NCBI RefSeq assembly: GCF_000185365.1
Contig: NZ_GL622241.1
Span: 1,176,888 to 1,240,887, forward strand
DNA length: 64,000 nucleotides
Direction of reading: 5' to 3'
Source of the DNA: Enterococcus italicus DSM 15952
Lineage (GTDB): Bacteria; Bacillota; Bacilli; Lactobacillales; Enterococcaceae
Within the stretch, counting starts at the first letter, position 1, and each line of letters opens with the position of its first letter. The position numbers and the translations under genes are program-made. A model generated the notes under the pieces. The model saw nothing but the letters and a program-made list of their open reading frames with translations. It had not been told where the DNA came from and did no database searches. Below are positions 29,774 through 39,548 of the stretch, in pieces.

Positions 29774-30555
29774 TGCAAGAAATTGTTCATGAAATCAAGA
29801 GCTGGATATATGAAGCATCCGAACGAATTAGAGCATCCATTGCAAGCAATCAACTGACGGTGTGCACAAAATCTGATCGAACTGATTTAGTTACCAATAT
29901 TGATAAAGAGACACAAGACTTTTTGATGACCAAAATCAAAAATTTTGATCCAACTGCAAAAGTTTTGGGTGAAGAAAACAATCAAAACCATTTGACAGAT
30001 TTTTCAGGAACAGTATTTATTGTCGATCCGATCGATGGGACTATGAATTTTGTTTTAGAACAAGAAAATTTTTGCTTAATGATTGCTGTGTATGAAGAGG
30101 CGAAACCGAGCTTAGGTTTTATTTACGATGTCGTAAAAGATGTTCTATTATGGGGAGGCCCTTCAATTGGTGTCTATCGTAATGATGAGCGCATTGATGC
30201 GCCTGCCAACAAAGGGGTAGCAGAAGGATTGCTAGGCGTGAATGCTGGCATGTATGGGACAAATTTTGCACATGTACGCGAAATTGGTAATATGGCTCTT
30301 GGTGTGCGAATGTCAGGCTGTGCTGGAGTAGAGCTGATTGCCTTAATTTTAGGAAAAAGAATTGGCTATATATCAAACCTTTCTCCTTGGGATTATGCAG
30401 CAGGAGGCGTTTTACTTCAAACATTAGGCTTAAAGATGAGCAACATTAGTGGTGATGCCTTGAATTTAAGCGATCGTGAGTTTTTTGTTGCTGGAACGCC
30501 AAAAGCATATGAAGAAATGACGAGATTGTTGCAAAAAGATGAAAAAGTAAGTTAA
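29773..30555 (+). CDS. suhB: Inositol monophosphatase family protein
   Basis: Mg-dependent phosphatase of the IMPase fold, 260 residues. The metal site shows GEEN (E in LGEENN near residue 70), DPIDGTMNF near 86-94 and WDYAAGG near 205-211. All ligands are present. The true substrate in Firmicutes is uncertain; inositol phosphates, NADP(H) or PAP-like nucleotides have been suggested for relatives, and no choice can be made here. It starts inside the UPF0223 stop codon and ends 84 nt before typA. Confidence 0.88.
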   Translation: MQEIVHEIKSWIYEASERIRASIASNQLTVCTKSDRTDLVTNIDKETQDFLMTKIKNFDPTAKVLGEENNQNHLTDFSGTVFIVDPIDGTMNFVLEQENFCLMIAVYEEAKPSLGFIYDVVKDVLLWGGPSIGVYRNDERIDAPANKGVAEGLLGVNAGMYGTNFAHVREIGNMALGVRMSGCAGVELIALILGKRIGYISNLSPWDYAAGGVLLQTLGLKMSNISGDALNLSDREFFVAGTPKAYEEMTRLLQKDEKVS

Positions 30556-30590
30556 TTGAAAACTTTCTACTATGTTTCACCTTTTTTTTC

Positions 30591-30599
30591 TGGTATAAT
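30591..30599 (+). promoter_or_regulatory. Extended -10 promoter of typA
   Basis: TGGTATAAT, an extended -10 (TGnTATAAT), with no good -35 at the normal distance. The predicted start leaves a leader of about 35 nt with AAAGGAG at 30626-30632. Confidence 0.5.
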
Positions 30600-30639
30600 A
30601 ACTCGTTGAGTCAAAGCCAAAATTAAAGGAGCAATTACA

Positions 30640-32466
30640 TTGAAGTATAGAAATGATATTCGAAATGTTGCGATTATTGCCCATGTCGACCACGGGAAAA
30701 CAACTCTAGTTGATGAACTATTAAAACAATCGCATACGTTAAACGCAAGAACGCAATTACAAGAACGTGCGATGGATTCAAATGCCATTGAAAAAGAACG
30801 TGGAATTACGATTCTAGCAAAGAACACTGCTGTTGAATACAACGGTACGAAAATTAACATCTTAGATACACCGGGTCATGCGGATTTTGGTGGAGAAGTT
30901 GAACGTATCATGAAAATGGTAGATGGTGTTGTCCTAGTCGTAGATGCGTATGAAGGAACAATGCCTCAAACTCGTTTTGTATTAAAGAAAGCTTTAGAAC
31001 AAAACGTTACGCCAATCGTTGTTGTAAATAAAATCGACAAACCTTCTGCACGTCCCGAGCACGTAGTAGATGAAGTATTAGAATTATTTATCGAATTAGG
31101 CGCAGACGACGAACAATTGGATTTCCCAGTTATTTATGCATCTGCTTTAAATGGAACTTCTAGCTTATCTGACAATCCTGCTGATCAAGAAAAGACAATG
31201 GCACCTATCTTTGATACGATCATTGAGCATATTCCAGCACCAGTTGACAATAGCGAAGAACCATTACAATTCCAAGTATCCTTACTTGATTACAATGACT
31301 ATGTTGGACGTATCGGAATTGGTCGCGTATTCCGCGGAACGATTCGCGTAGGAGACCAAGTGGCATTGATGAAATTAGACGGCGAAGTTAAAAAATTCCG
31401 TGTAACCAAAATTTTTGGATTCTTTGGTTTACAAAGAGAAGAAATTCAAGAAGCCAAAGCTGGTGACTTAATTGCTGTATCTGGGATGGAAGATATCTTC
31501 GTAGGTGAAACAGTGACACCTTCTGATCATCAAGAAGCACTACCAATTTTACACATTGACGAACCAACACTACAAATGACGTTCCTAGTGAACAACTCAC
31601 CATTTGCTGGTCGTGAAGGAAAATGGGTAACTGCACGTAAGATTGAAGAACGCCTAATGGCCGAATTACAAACGGACGTATCGTTAAGAGTTGATCCAAT
31701 TGGTCCTGACTCTTGGATCGTTTCAGGTCGTGGTGAATTGCATTTGTCTATCTTAATTGAAAACATGCGTCGTGAAGGCTTTGAATTACAAGTATCACGT
31801 CCAGAAGTTATTGAACGTGAAGTAGATGGTGTGAAATGTGAACCATTTGAGCGTGTTCAAATTGATACTCCTGAAGAATATATGGGATCAATCATTGAAT
31901 CATTGGGCATGCGTAAAGCTGAAATGCAAGACATGATCCATACAGGTAACGGACAAGTACGTATAATCTTCTTAGCACCTGCTCGTGGATTGATTGGATA
32001 TACAACAGAGTTCTTATCAATGACTCGTGGATATGGTATTATGCACCACACATTCGATCAATACTTACCGATGATTTCTGGACAAATTGGTGGCCGTCAT
32101 CATGGTGCGTTGGTATCAATTGATACAGGGAAAGCTACAACTTACTCAATCATGAACATTGAAGAACGTGGAACAGTCTTTGTTGAACCAACGACTGAAG
32201 TATACGAAGGTATGATTATTGGTGAAAACTCTCGTGATAATGACCTTACTGTTAATATTACGAAAGCAAAACAAATGACTAACGTTCGTTCTGCAACAAA
32301 AGACCAAACTTCTGTGATTAAAAAACCAAGAATTTTGACACTTGAAGAATCTTTGGAATTCTTAAATGATGATGAATTCTGCGAAGTAACACCAGAAAAT
32401 ATTCGTTTAAGAAAACAAATTCTTAATAAAAATGAACGCGAAAAATCACAAAAGAAGAAAAAATAA
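30640..32466 (+). CDS. typA: Ribosome-associated GTPase TypA/BipA
   Basis: Translational GTPase of the EF-G/LepA group that binds ribosomes and assists 50S assembly and stress or cold growth. G1 is AHVDHGKTTLVDELL near residues 13-27, G3 DTPGHADF near 76-83 and G4 NKIDKP near 130-135; EF-G-like domains III and V and the BipA C-terminal domain (ATTYSIMNIEERGTVFVEP) follow. Start is TTG 30640, fixed by AAAGGAG and by homologues beginning MKYRNDIRN. 608 residues, intact. A hairpin terminator follows. Confidence 0.96.
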   Translation: MKYRNDIRNVAIIAHVDHGKTTLVDELLKQSHTLNARTQLQERAMDSNAIEKERGITILAKNTAVEYNGTKINILDTPGHADFGGEVERIMKMVDGVVLVVDAYEGTMPQTRFVLKKALEQNVTPIVVVNKIDKPSARPEHVVDEVLELFIELGADDEQLDFPVIYASALNGTSSLSDNPADQEKTMAPIFDTIIEHIPAPVDNSEEPLQFQVSLLDYNDYVGRIGIGRVFRGTIRVGDQVALMKLDGEVKKFRVTKIFGFFGLQREEIQEAKAGDLIAVSGMEDIFVGETVTPSDHQEALPILHIDEPTLQMTFLVNNSPFAGREGKWVTARKIEERLMAELQTDVSLRVDPIGPDSWIVSGRGELHLSILIENMRREGFELQVSRPEVIEREVDGVKCEPFERVQIDTPEEYMGSIIESLGMRKAEMQDMIHTGNGQVRIIFLAPARGLIGYTTEFLSMTRGYGIMHHTFDQYLPMISGQIGGRHHGALVSIDTGKATTYSIMNIEERGTVFVEPTTEVYEGMIIGENSRDNDLTVNITKAKQMTNVRSATKDQTSVIKKPRILTLEESLEFLNDDEFCEVTPENIRLRKQILNKNEREKSQKKKK

Positions 32467-32483
32467 TCGTTAATAGATAGTTA

Positions 32484-32525
32484 AAGAAACCTTATTTCAT
32501 CTGAAATAAGGTTTCTTTGTTTTAA
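32484..32525 (+). terminator. Terminator after typA
   Basis: Near-perfect 15-bp stem AAGAAACCTTATTTC / GAAATAAGGTTTCTT with a 4-nt loop, then TGTTTT. Confidence 0.85.
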
Positions 32526-32578
32526 AAACAATAATCCTTTTGAAAATTGAAAAGACAAGTCTTTCTTTTTAAAAAAAT

Positions 32579-32588
32579 ATGCTATAAT
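32579..32588 (+). promoter_or_regulatory. Extended -10 promoter of ylaN-ftsW-pycA
   Basis: ATGCTATAAT holds a perfect TATAAT with a TGC extension; the -35 region is poor. The start near 32595 is about 20 nt before ylaN. Confidence 0.52.
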
Positions 32589-32614
32589 ATTGGAATTAGA
32601 TAGGAGGAGATACC

Positions 32615-32911
32615 ATGGAAACAGTGACTCCGGAAATGGCGAATTCATTGCTACTGAATGAAGCAAATCGTATTCGTTTATTAATTAAAAATCAAAAAAA
32701 TAGCCAATGTATTTCACAATGTAAAGCATTTGAAGAGGTAGTCGATACGCAAATGTATGGCTTGTCTCGCCAGGTGGCATTCGCCATTCAACTTGGTATT
32801 ATTCAACCCGAAGTGGGTCATCAAATTTTGAGTAGCTTAGAGCGGGATTTGAATCATTTGTATACCGAAGTATATGAAGACCAAAAGATTACTGAGGGCA
32901 AGGAGGTTTAA
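32615..32911 (+). CDS. ylaN: YlaN family protein (UPF0358)
   Basis: A 98-residue helical protein of the YlaN/DUF1507 family, recognised by NLLLNEA-like N-terminal sequence and the GLSRQVAFAIQLGI and SLERDLNHLY segments. In Bacillus and Staphylococcus, YlaN is essential under low iron and interacts with Fur. AGGAGG precedes ATG 32615. It is followed 3 nt later by ftsW, then pycA, the same order as in B. subtilis, which supports the call. Confidence 0.88.
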   Translation: METVTPEMANSLLLNEANRIRLLIKNQKNSQCISQCKAFEEVVDTQMYGLSRQVAFAIQLGIIQPEVGHQILSSLERDLNHLYTEVYEDQKITEGKEV

Positions 32912-32914
32912 ATT

Positions 32915-34078
32915 TTGCCTAAAAAAATCTTAAAAAGGCATTTGCTCGACTTACATATTTTTTTACCTTATATAACGTTATGTGTCATTGGATTAATGAT
33001 GGTTTACAGTACAACGTCTTATGATCTATTAGAAGAAAATCAAAACCCAGCGAGACAGGCGATTTTGCAGTTTATCTTTTGGGTGATTAGCCTGATTTTG
33101 ATGGCAGTTATCTATCGGGTTAAAACAATTGTTTTAAAAAACAAATATGCGACGTATGGTGCGTTGGCAGTCATTATACCGGCAATGTTTCTAGTATTTG
33201 CTTTTAAACCAGTCAATGGTTCCTATGGCTGGATTCAAATCCCTGGAGTGGGAACGTTGCAACCTGCTGAATTTTTGAAATTTATTGTCATTTGGTACCT
33301 AGCGATTCAGATTACCAATCGGAAAGATGATATCTTACAGTTTGAAAAGCAACCAATTGCGACTGTGGTTCGAATAACGTGGATGACTTTAATCCCTACC
33401 AGTTTATTATTGTTTTACCCTGACTGGGGAAATATGATTGTTATTTGTTTAGTAATTCTTGTATTGTTACTAGCTAGTGGTATTAATTATCTCTATACAT
33501 TTGTAGCAGGAGCTGGATTGATGGCACTAGCGGCTTTAGCAATCAAATTAGTCCCTACAGTTGGAAGTAAGTTTTTGCCAGCCCATGTCGTTTCTCGATT
33601 TAAAATCTTTCAAAATCCATTTTTGGATGAATATGGCACTGGTCACCAAGCAATTCATGGCTATTACGCGATGTTTAATGGTGGATGGTTTGGTAGAGGA
33701 TTGGGTAACAGTATTCAAAAGAAAGGCTTCTTAAGTGAAGCGCAAACCGACTATGCATTTGCAATTGTCGTTGAAGAACTGGGATTACTCATGGCACTTG
33801 CAATTCTTACACTATTATTGTATATGGCTGCTCGGGTTATTTTAGTAGGTATTCGATCGACGGATACATTTAACTCGTTGATGTGTATCGGTATTGGTTC
33901 TCTGTTCTTGATTTCAATATTTGTCAATCTAGGTGGAATTACAGGCTTAATACCTCTAACTGGAATTACATTTCCATTCATCAGTCAAGGTGGTTCGAGT
34001 TTGTTGGTATTTTCCGTAGCAATAGCATTTGCATTAAATATAAGTGCAGATGAGAAAAAGAAAAAACTTCAGCTATAA
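32915..34078 (+). CDS. ftsW: FtsW/RodA family peptidoglycan glycosyltransferase
   Basis: SEDS family membrane protein of 387 residues with about ten helices. It polymerises lipid II at the division septum together with a class B PBP. Visible family segments are PVNGSYGWIQIPGVGTLQPAEFLK near residues 90-113, the GGWFGRGLGNSIQKKGFLSEAQTDYAFAIVVEELG region near 250-285 with the catalytic-type aspartate, and GLIPLTGITFPFISQGGSS near 345. Start is TTG 32915 after AAGGAGG. Neighbourhood (ylaN-ftsW-pycA) favours FtsW over RodA. It ends 31 nt before pycA. Confidence 0.92.
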   Translation: MPKKILKRHLLDLHIFLPYITLCVIGLMMVYSTTSYDLLEENQNPARQAILQFIFWVISLILMAVIYRVKTIVLKNKYATYGALAVIIPAMFLVFAFKPVNGSYGWIQIPGVGTLQPAEFLKFIVIWYLAIQITNRKDDILQFEKQPIATVVRITWMTLIPTSLLLFYPDWGNMIVICLVILVLLLASGINYLYTFVAGAGLMALAALAIKLVPTVGSKFLPAHVVSRFKIFQNPFLDEYGTGHQAIHGYYAMFNGGWFGRGLGNSIQKKGFLSEAQTDYAFAIVVEELGLLMALAILTLLLYMAARVILVGIRSTDTFNSLMCIGIGSLFLISIFVNLGGITGLIPLTGITFPFISQGGSSLLVFSVAIAFALNISADEKKKKLQL

Positions 34079-34109
34079 AAGAATTGGTTATTCAAAAGGA
34101 GAGGTTTTC

Positions 34110-37100
34110 ATGAAAAAGGTTCTAGTGGCAAATCGAGGAGAAATTGCAGTGCGGGTCTTTCGCGCATGTGCTGAATTAGGCATTCAGACAGTCGGAATCT
34201 ACGCGACTGAAGATGAGTTTTCTATGCATCGCTTTAAAGCGGATGAAGCATATGTGGTTGGTGTCGGAAAAAAACCGATTGACGCCTATTTAGACATTGA
34301 AGGAATTATCCAAATTGCAAAAGATGCTGGAGCAGAAGCAATCCATCCAGGCTATGGATTTTTATCTGAAAATTTAGCCTTTGCGAAACGCTGTGAAGAA
34401 GAAGGTATCATTTTTATTGGCCCGTCTGTTCACCATTTAGATATCTTTGGTGATAAGATAAAGGCCAAAGAAGCAGCGATTGATGCGGGTATTCAGTCTA
34501 TTCCGGGTACGGATGGACCAGTAGAATCAGTCGATGATGTGCAAGCATTTGGCGAACAATATGGTTATCCAATTATGATTAAAGCTGCCCTAGGTGGTGG
34601 TGGACGTGGAATGCGCGTTGCCCATAATGCTAAAGAAGCAGTTGAAGGGTATCAACGGGCGAAAAGTGAAGCCAAAGCCGCTTTTGGAAACGATGAGATT
34701 TATGTTGAAAAGTATATCCAAGATCCAAAACACATTGAAGTTCAAATTTTAGGTGACCAATATGGCAATGTTATTCATTTATTTGAACGAGATTGCTCGG
34801 TGCAAAGACGTCATCAAAAAGTTGTCGAAGTAGCTCCTTGCGTCTCGATGAATGACGAACAAAGGGAGAAAATTTGCTCTGCAGCCGTACAATTAATGAA
34901 GCATGTAGGCTATATTAATGCCGGGACGGTTGAATTTTTAGTTGAGGGCGACGATTTTTATTTTATTGAAGTAAATCCTCGTGTTCAAGTAGAGCATACA
35001 ATTACTGAGTTAATTACAGATGTAGATATTGTAACGACTCAGCTATTGATTGCGCAAGGCAAGGATCTTCATAAAGAAATCGGTATTCCGAAGCAAGAAG
35101 CAATCACCTACCGTGGGGCGGCAATTCAATGTCGGATTACTACTGAGGATCCATTGCATGATTTTTTACCTGATACTGGTAAAATTGACACGTATCGATC
35201 CCCAGGTGGGTCAGGTGTACGATTGGATACAGGAAATGCCTATGCTGGTGCTGTCGTAACACCTTACTTTGATTCACTTTTGGTTAAAGTTTGTACCCAC
35301 GCAAGTACCTTTGAGGCTGCGATTCACAAAATGGAGCGTTGCCTTCGTGAGTTTCGGATCCGTGGGGTAAAAACAAATATTCCATTTATGATTAATGTCA
35401 TTAAACACCCAGCTTTTCGTTCCGGTAAACTAAAAACGACCTTTATCGATACAACACCAGAGTTATTTTTATTTTCAGACGTACGCGATCGTGGAAATAA
35501 AACAATGAAATACATTGGTGAAATTACAGTGAATGGCTATCCAGGAATTGAGCGCCAAGAAAAACGATACTACCCAGATCCACGAAAACCAAAGAAAATT
35601 TTACCATCTCTACCTGAAGTCACACCAAAAAGCATATTAGATCAACAAGGTGCTGATGCTGTCAGTCGTTGGGTTAGTGGTCAGAAAGCTGTACTTTTGA
35701 CAGATACTACGTTTAGAGATGCGCATCAAAGTTTGCTTGCCACGCGTGTACGGACTAGAGATATTGTAAGTATTGCCAAGCAAACGGAAGAAAGTATCCC
35801 TCAATTATTCTCAAGCGAAATGTGGGGAGGAGCGACCTTTGACGTAGCCTATCGTTTCTTAAATGAAGACCCTTGGGAAAGACTACGTTTGATTCGTAAA
35901 ACCATGCCCAATACACTATTGCAGATGCTATTTAGAGGATCTAATGCTGTCGGCTATAGTAACTATCCTGATAATGTGATTCGTGAATTTATCAAAGAGT
36001 CTGCAAGACAAGGCATTGATGTGTTTCGTATTTTTGATAGCCTTAATTGGGTTCCTCAAATGGAGCAAAGTATTTTGGCTGTCCGAGATGCAGGGAAAAT
36101 TGCAGAAGCGACGATTTGTTATACAGGTGACATTAATGATGCAAAACGCGCGAAATACAGTGTGGCATACTATAAAGAGCTTGCAAAAGAGCTTGAACAA
36201 CTAGGTGCGCACATCATAGCAATTAAGGATATGGCAGGGTTACTAAAACCTAAAGCTGCCTATCGCTTAATTAGTGAGTTAAAAGATGCTGTTTCTATCC
36301 CAATTCATTTGCATACTCATGATACAAGTGGTAATGGCATCATGACGTATTCAGAGGCAGTGAATGCGGGCGTAGACATTGTTGATGTGGCAATGAGTGC
36401 TATGAGTAGCAGTACGAGTCAACCAAGCATGAGTAGCTTGTATTATGCATTAGTCGATGATCAACGTGTCCCTGACGTAAAAATCGAAAATATTCAGCAA
36501 GTAAACCACTATTGGGAAGATGTGCGCACTTACTACCATGCTTTCGAAAATGGTGTGAGCGCACCTCAAACAGAAGTATACATGCATGAAATGCCGGGCG
36601 GACAATACTCAAATCTGCAACAACAAGCGAAAGCAGTTGGTTTAGGCGATCGTTGGGATGATATCAAAGAAATGTACCATCATGTAAATCTGATGTTTGG
36701 AGATATCGTCAAAGTAACACCATCGTCAAAAGTAGTTGGAGATATGGCTCTGTTCATGGTTCAAAATAACTATACAGAAGATGATATTTATGAAAAAGGG
36801 GACGAGCTAAGTTTCCCTGATTCCGTTATCCAATTTTTCCTAGGTGATTTGGGGCAACCGGTTGGAGGGTTTCCAAAACGATTGCAAAAAATTATTTTAA
36901 AAAATCGAGAACCACTCACTGAGCGACCAGGGAAATTAGCACCGTCTGTTGACTTTAATGAAGTAAAAGTAAGCTTGGCTGAAAAAATTGGTTATGAACC
37001 TTCACAAGAAGAAGTGTTGAGCTATATCATGTATCCGCAAGTCTTTTTAGATTATCGTAAGGCTTACGAACAATTTGCAGATATTAAAGTCTTAGATACG

Positions 37101-37538
37101 CCTACATTCTTTGAAGGAATGCGCTTAGGCGAACGGATCAATGTTCAAATTGAAAAAGGCAAAGTATTAATTATACGTTTGGACGAAATTGGTGAGCCGG
37201 ATATTGAAGGAAATAGAACCCTCTTCTTTAACTTAAATGGACAACGACGAGAAGTAGTGGTTCATGATGCATCTATTCTTAGTGCTGTGAAAAAACGTAG
37301 AAAAGTTGAACCAACGAACAAAGAACAAATCGGTGCAACAATGTCTGGTTCAGTCTTACAAGTATTAGTGAAAAAAGGGGACCGAGTGAAAAAAGGAGAT
37401 AGCTTGATTGTGACCGAAGCGATGAAAATGGAAACGTCGATTGAAGCGAGATTTGATGGTACCGTGGAACATATTTATGTCGATGCGGGTGACACGATTG
37501 TTTCGGGAGATTTACTCATCGAGGTATCGGAAAAATAA
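34110..37538 (+). CDS. pycA: Pyruvate carboxylase
   Basis: Biotin enzyme that makes oxaloacetate from pyruvate, bicarbonate and ATP, supplying aspartate for purine and amino acid synthesis. 1142 residues: biotin carboxylase at about 1-450 (VLVANRGEIAVR start, GGGGRGMR ATP loop), carboxyltransferase at about 530-800 (LLTDTTFRDAHQS, metal-binding HLHTHD), an allosteric/PC-linker region, and the biotin domain at about 1075-1142 with VTEAMKMETS holding the biotinyl lysine. An in-frame ATG lies at 34044 inside ftsW, but AGGAGAGG precedes ATG 34110, giving MKKVLVANRGE. Full length. Confidence 0.97.
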   Translation: MKKVLVANRGEIAVRVFRACAELGIQTVGIYATEDEFSMHRFKADEAYVVGVGKKPIDAYLDIEGIIQIAKDAGAEAIHPGYGFLSENLAFAKRCEEEGIIFIGPSVHHLDIFGDKIKAKEAAIDAGIQSIPGTDGPVESVDDVQAFGEQYGYPIMIKAALGGGGRGMRVAHNAKEAVEGYQRAKSEAKAAFGNDEIYVEKYIQDPKHIEVQILGDQYGNVIHLFERDCSVQRRHQKVVEVAPCVSMNDEQREKICSAAVQLMKHVGYINAGTVEFLVEGDDFYFIEVNPRVQVEHTITELITDVDIVTTQLLIAQGKDLHKEIGIPKQEAITYRGAAIQCRITTEDPLHDFLPDTGKIDTYRSPGGSGVRLDTGNAYAGAVVTPYFDSLLVKVCTHASTFEAAIHKMERCLREFRIRGVKTNIPFMINVIKHPAFRSGKLKTTFIDTTPELFLFSDVRDRGNKTMKYIGEITVNGYPGIERQEKRYYPDPRKPKKILPSLPEVTPKSILDQQGADAVSRWVSGQKAVLLTDTTFRDAHQSLLATRVRTRDIVSIAKQTEESIPQLFSSEMWGGATFDVAYRFLNEDPWERLRLIRKTMPNTLLQMLFRGSNAVGYSNYPDNVIREFIKESARQGIDVFRIFDSLNWVPQMEQSILAVRDAGKIAEATICYTGDINDAKRAKYSVAYYKELAKELEQLGAHIIAIKDMAGLLKPKAAYRLISELKDAVSIPIHLHTHDTSGNGIMTYSEAVNAGVDIVDVAMSAMSSSTSQPSMSSLYYALVDDQRVPDVKIENIQQVNHYWEDVRTYYHAFENGVSAPQTEVYMHEMPGGQYSNLQQQAKAVGLGDRWDDIKEMYHHVNLMFGDIVKVTPSSKVVGDMALFMVQNNYTEDDIYEKGDELSFPDSVIQFFLGDLGQPVGGFPKRLQKIILKNREPLTERPGKLAPSVDFNEVKVSLAEKIGYEPSQEEVLSYIMYPQVFLDYRKAYEQFADIKVLDTPTFFEGMRLGERINVQIEKGKVLIIRLDEIGEPDIEGNRTLFFNLNGQRREVVVHDASILSAVKKRRKVEPTNKEQIGATMSGSVLQVLVKKGDRVKKGDSLIVTEAMKMETSIEARFDGTVEHIYVDAGDTIVSGDLLIEVSEK

Positions 37539-37554
37539 AGTAGGAGGAAATGGG

Positions 37555-38676
37555 ATGAAATACCAAAAATTCATTTTTTTAGGGATATTCATTGTAGCCT
37601 TTGTCATTGTATACGGGCAACCAATTGCTTATCCAATGTATTCATCCCCGCTTAAAGCTCCTGCAACTCAATCTATTAAATCAACGAACCTCACATATGA
37701 AACAATCCCAACTTCAGGCTTTGCAAATTATATTGGCAAAAAGCTTGAAGCAATCCAAGCAGTGTATGGAGAGCCAGTAGAAACAATTTCTACTGGCTAC
37801 TCGTATACCATCTCAATTTTTCGAGCAACTGAGTCATCCAGTTACATGGAAGTGAGTACGATAGATCAAAAAATAGTCGGAATAAAAGTAATTGATCCTA
37901 AAAATGATGCAGTGGCGCCTTTTTCAAATGGTATGACAATGAGTCAATTAACAAAAATCACGATGATATATCCTAATTTTCAATTGAAATATGAAAATCA
38001 ATATGTAGATATTGAACTTTCGGAAGAAGATATGAACTATCGACCGTTAATTGGTTTTGAAAACGGGACCTTCTTAATCTTATTTTTCGACCAAAGTTCG
38101 AGTAAATTATATAGTATGATGTATCTATCAGAAGAACTCCTTTTAAAATTGGTACCATATACAATGACAGGTGAAGTGTTGCCCGATTTTGTTGAGCAAC
38201 ATAATGTGGACTGGACAACAATTGACCATCAAAAAGTAGACCTCGCTAGTAATACGCTAAAAATTTTAAGGAAAAGAGAAAAACTAACCGTTTACCAGCC
38301 AAATACGACATTGCAAGCGAAAGCGAATCATATCTTAGCAGAATTTTTGACCCATCCCGAAGACACATTGACGACGCAACGTGTTCAGCTTATGCAGCGA
38401 AGTATTGCGGGACAAGAGTCTGATCACTTTATTTTGACGGATGAGGAGATTTCAGGCCTTCTTCAAGCGAACGCTCTTACGCAATCAAGTGGTTACCTAG
38501 AAATTCCAGTAATTGACCCGACTTTTACCATTTTATCTTGGTACAGTAATTCTTTTTTACACCAAAAATATATGCAAGAGAAAGAAGAATCATTAGGCGT
38601 TGCATTTTCAAAAGAAACTATGTTAGTCTTATTACAAGAAAAACAAACTACATCAAAGGAAAGTAATGAGCCATGA
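37555..38676 (+). CDS. YlbC-like protein with CAP-associated and divergent CAP domains
   Basis: A 373-residue secreted or membrane-anchored protein with an N-terminal hydrophobic helix at about residues 7-27. Residues about 60-200 resemble the CAP-associated N-terminal domain (GKKLEAIQAVYGEP). The C-terminal 150 residues resemble a divergent CAP/SCP domain (LKILRKREKL...L..KAN, and SWYSNSFLHQKYM in place of the usual W-x-x-S-x-x-H). Several usual CAP residues are changed. ATG 37555 is favoured over an upstream in-frame ATG because AGGAGG lies just before it. B. subtilis ylbC has the same place near ylbF. Function unknown. Confidence 0.75.
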   Translation: MKYQKFIFLGIFIVAFVIVYGQPIAYPMYSSPLKAPATQSIKSTNLTYETIPTSGFANYIGKKLEAIQAVYGEPVETISTGYSYTISIFRATESSSYMEVSTIDQKIVGIKVIDPKNDAVAPFSNGMTMSQLTKITMIYPNFQLKYENQYVDIELSEEDMNYRPLIGFENGTFLILFFDQSSSKLYSMMYLSEELLLKLVPYTMTGEVLPDFVEQHNVDWTTIDHQKVDLASNTLKILRKREKLTVYQPNTTLQAKANHILAEFLTHPEDTLTTQRVQLMQRSIAGQESDHFILTDEEISGLLQANALTQSSGYLEIPVIDPTFTILSWYSNSFLHQKYMQEKEESLGVAFSKETMLVLLQEKQTTSKESNEP

Positions 38677-39098
38677 TTTATAACCAATCATTTTACCAAA
38701 TTGAAACGCAAATAGAGCACTTAACTTCTGACCTTATCAATAGTCCACTTTTTCTTAATTATTTGCAATCTAAACGAAGAGTTCAGGATTCGAAAGAAGT
38801 TAAGCAGCTTCAATTAACCTTCCTACAATCGAAGGAATCTTATGAGCAAATTGAGCAATACGGAAAATATGCGCCCGATTTTAATAAAAAACGACGAGAA
38901 TTACGTCTTGCAAAGCGGACGCTTGATTTGCAAGAAGATGTGAGTGAATTTCGCTATCAAGAAACGCAACTTCAAACTGTTTTGGATGAAATCTGTCTAG
39001 CGATAGCGGAAACAATTTCAGATGATATCAAAGTTGATGCTGGTAATCCGTTTTTTAGTAGTCACTCAGGATGTGGAGGAAGCTGTCATGCAAGTTGA
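38673..39098 (+). CDS. ylbF: YlbF/RicF family regulator with C-terminal cysteines
   Basis: A 141-residue helical protein of the YlbF/YmcA family. In B. subtilis YlbF (RicF), YmcA and YaaT form the Y-complex that steers RNase Y processing and affects competence and sporulation. The family helix pairs around LQLTFLQSKESYEQIEQYG are visible, and the C-terminus SGCGGSCHAS has Cys and His residues that could hold part of an Fe-S cluster as in the Ric complex. It overlaps the preceding gene by 4 nt and the ylbG gene by 11 nt. Confidence 0.85.
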   Translation: MIYNQSFYQIETQIEHLTSDLINSPLFLNYLQSKRRVQDSKEVKQLQLTFLQSKESYEQIEQYGKYAPDFNKKRRELRLAKRTLDLQEDVSEFRYQETQLQTVLDEICLAIAETISDDIKVDAGNPFFSSHSGCGGSCHAS

Positions 39099-39435
39099 AG
39101 TACATCATGAATTGGAAGTACCAACAAGAAGAAGTCTCGTCGTTTGGATGTATTCTTTGCGCCAAATCCGTAATTTACGTCGGTATGGTTCGGTTCTATA
39201 TATTTCAAAACGGATGAAGTATGCGCTTGTGTACCTCAATGAGGAAGACTTTGACGCAAGCAGTGAAAAGATCGAACGGTTGCATTTTGTGCGAAAAATA
39301 GAACGTTCTTATCGACCAGATATCGAAATGAATTTTGCTGACAAAATCGGCACTAAACGAGCATTTCAACCTGTAGATGATGGGTATGAGGTGGAAGAGA
39401 AGAGTACCAAAATTCGTTTAGCCGAAAATGTTTAA
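39088..39435 (+). CDS. ylbG: YlbG family protein (DUF2129)
   Basis: A 115-residue cytoplasmic protein of the YlbG/UPF0298 family, seen from RSLVVWMYSLRQIRNLRRYGSVLYISKRMKYALVYL near residues 14-49. Its function is unknown. ATG 39088 is chosen because GGAGGAAG precedes it; an in-frame ATG at 39022 lies within ylbF and has no ribosome site. The 3' tail after residue 90 is charged and probably flexible. It overlaps ylbF by 11 nt and is followed by a long hairpin. Confidence 0.85.
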   Translation: MQVEVHHELEVPTRRSLVVWMYSLRQIRNLRRYGSVLYISKRMKYALVYLNEEDFDASSEKIERLHFVRKIERSYRPDIEMNFADKIGTKRAFQPVDDGYEVEEKSTKIRLAENV

Positions 39436-39441
39436 ATAGAC

Positions 39442-39527
39442 AAGCCATCAGTCAAATAGTAGCAGCACAAGTTTTGAAAGAAGGCAATTTTGCTGTAAAA
39501 CTGCTATTCTTGACTAATGGCTTTTTC
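39442..39527 (+). terminator. Long hairpin between ylbG and rsmD
   Basis: Outer arms AAGCCATCAGTCAA and TTGACTAATGGCTT, inner arms TAGCAG and CTGCTA, with a large loop, then CTTTTTC. Probably a terminator ending the pycA-ylbG run; one T-C mismatch and a big loop make it less ideal. Confidence 0.65.
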
Positions 39528-39548
39528 ATGTAAAAGGGAGGATACATA

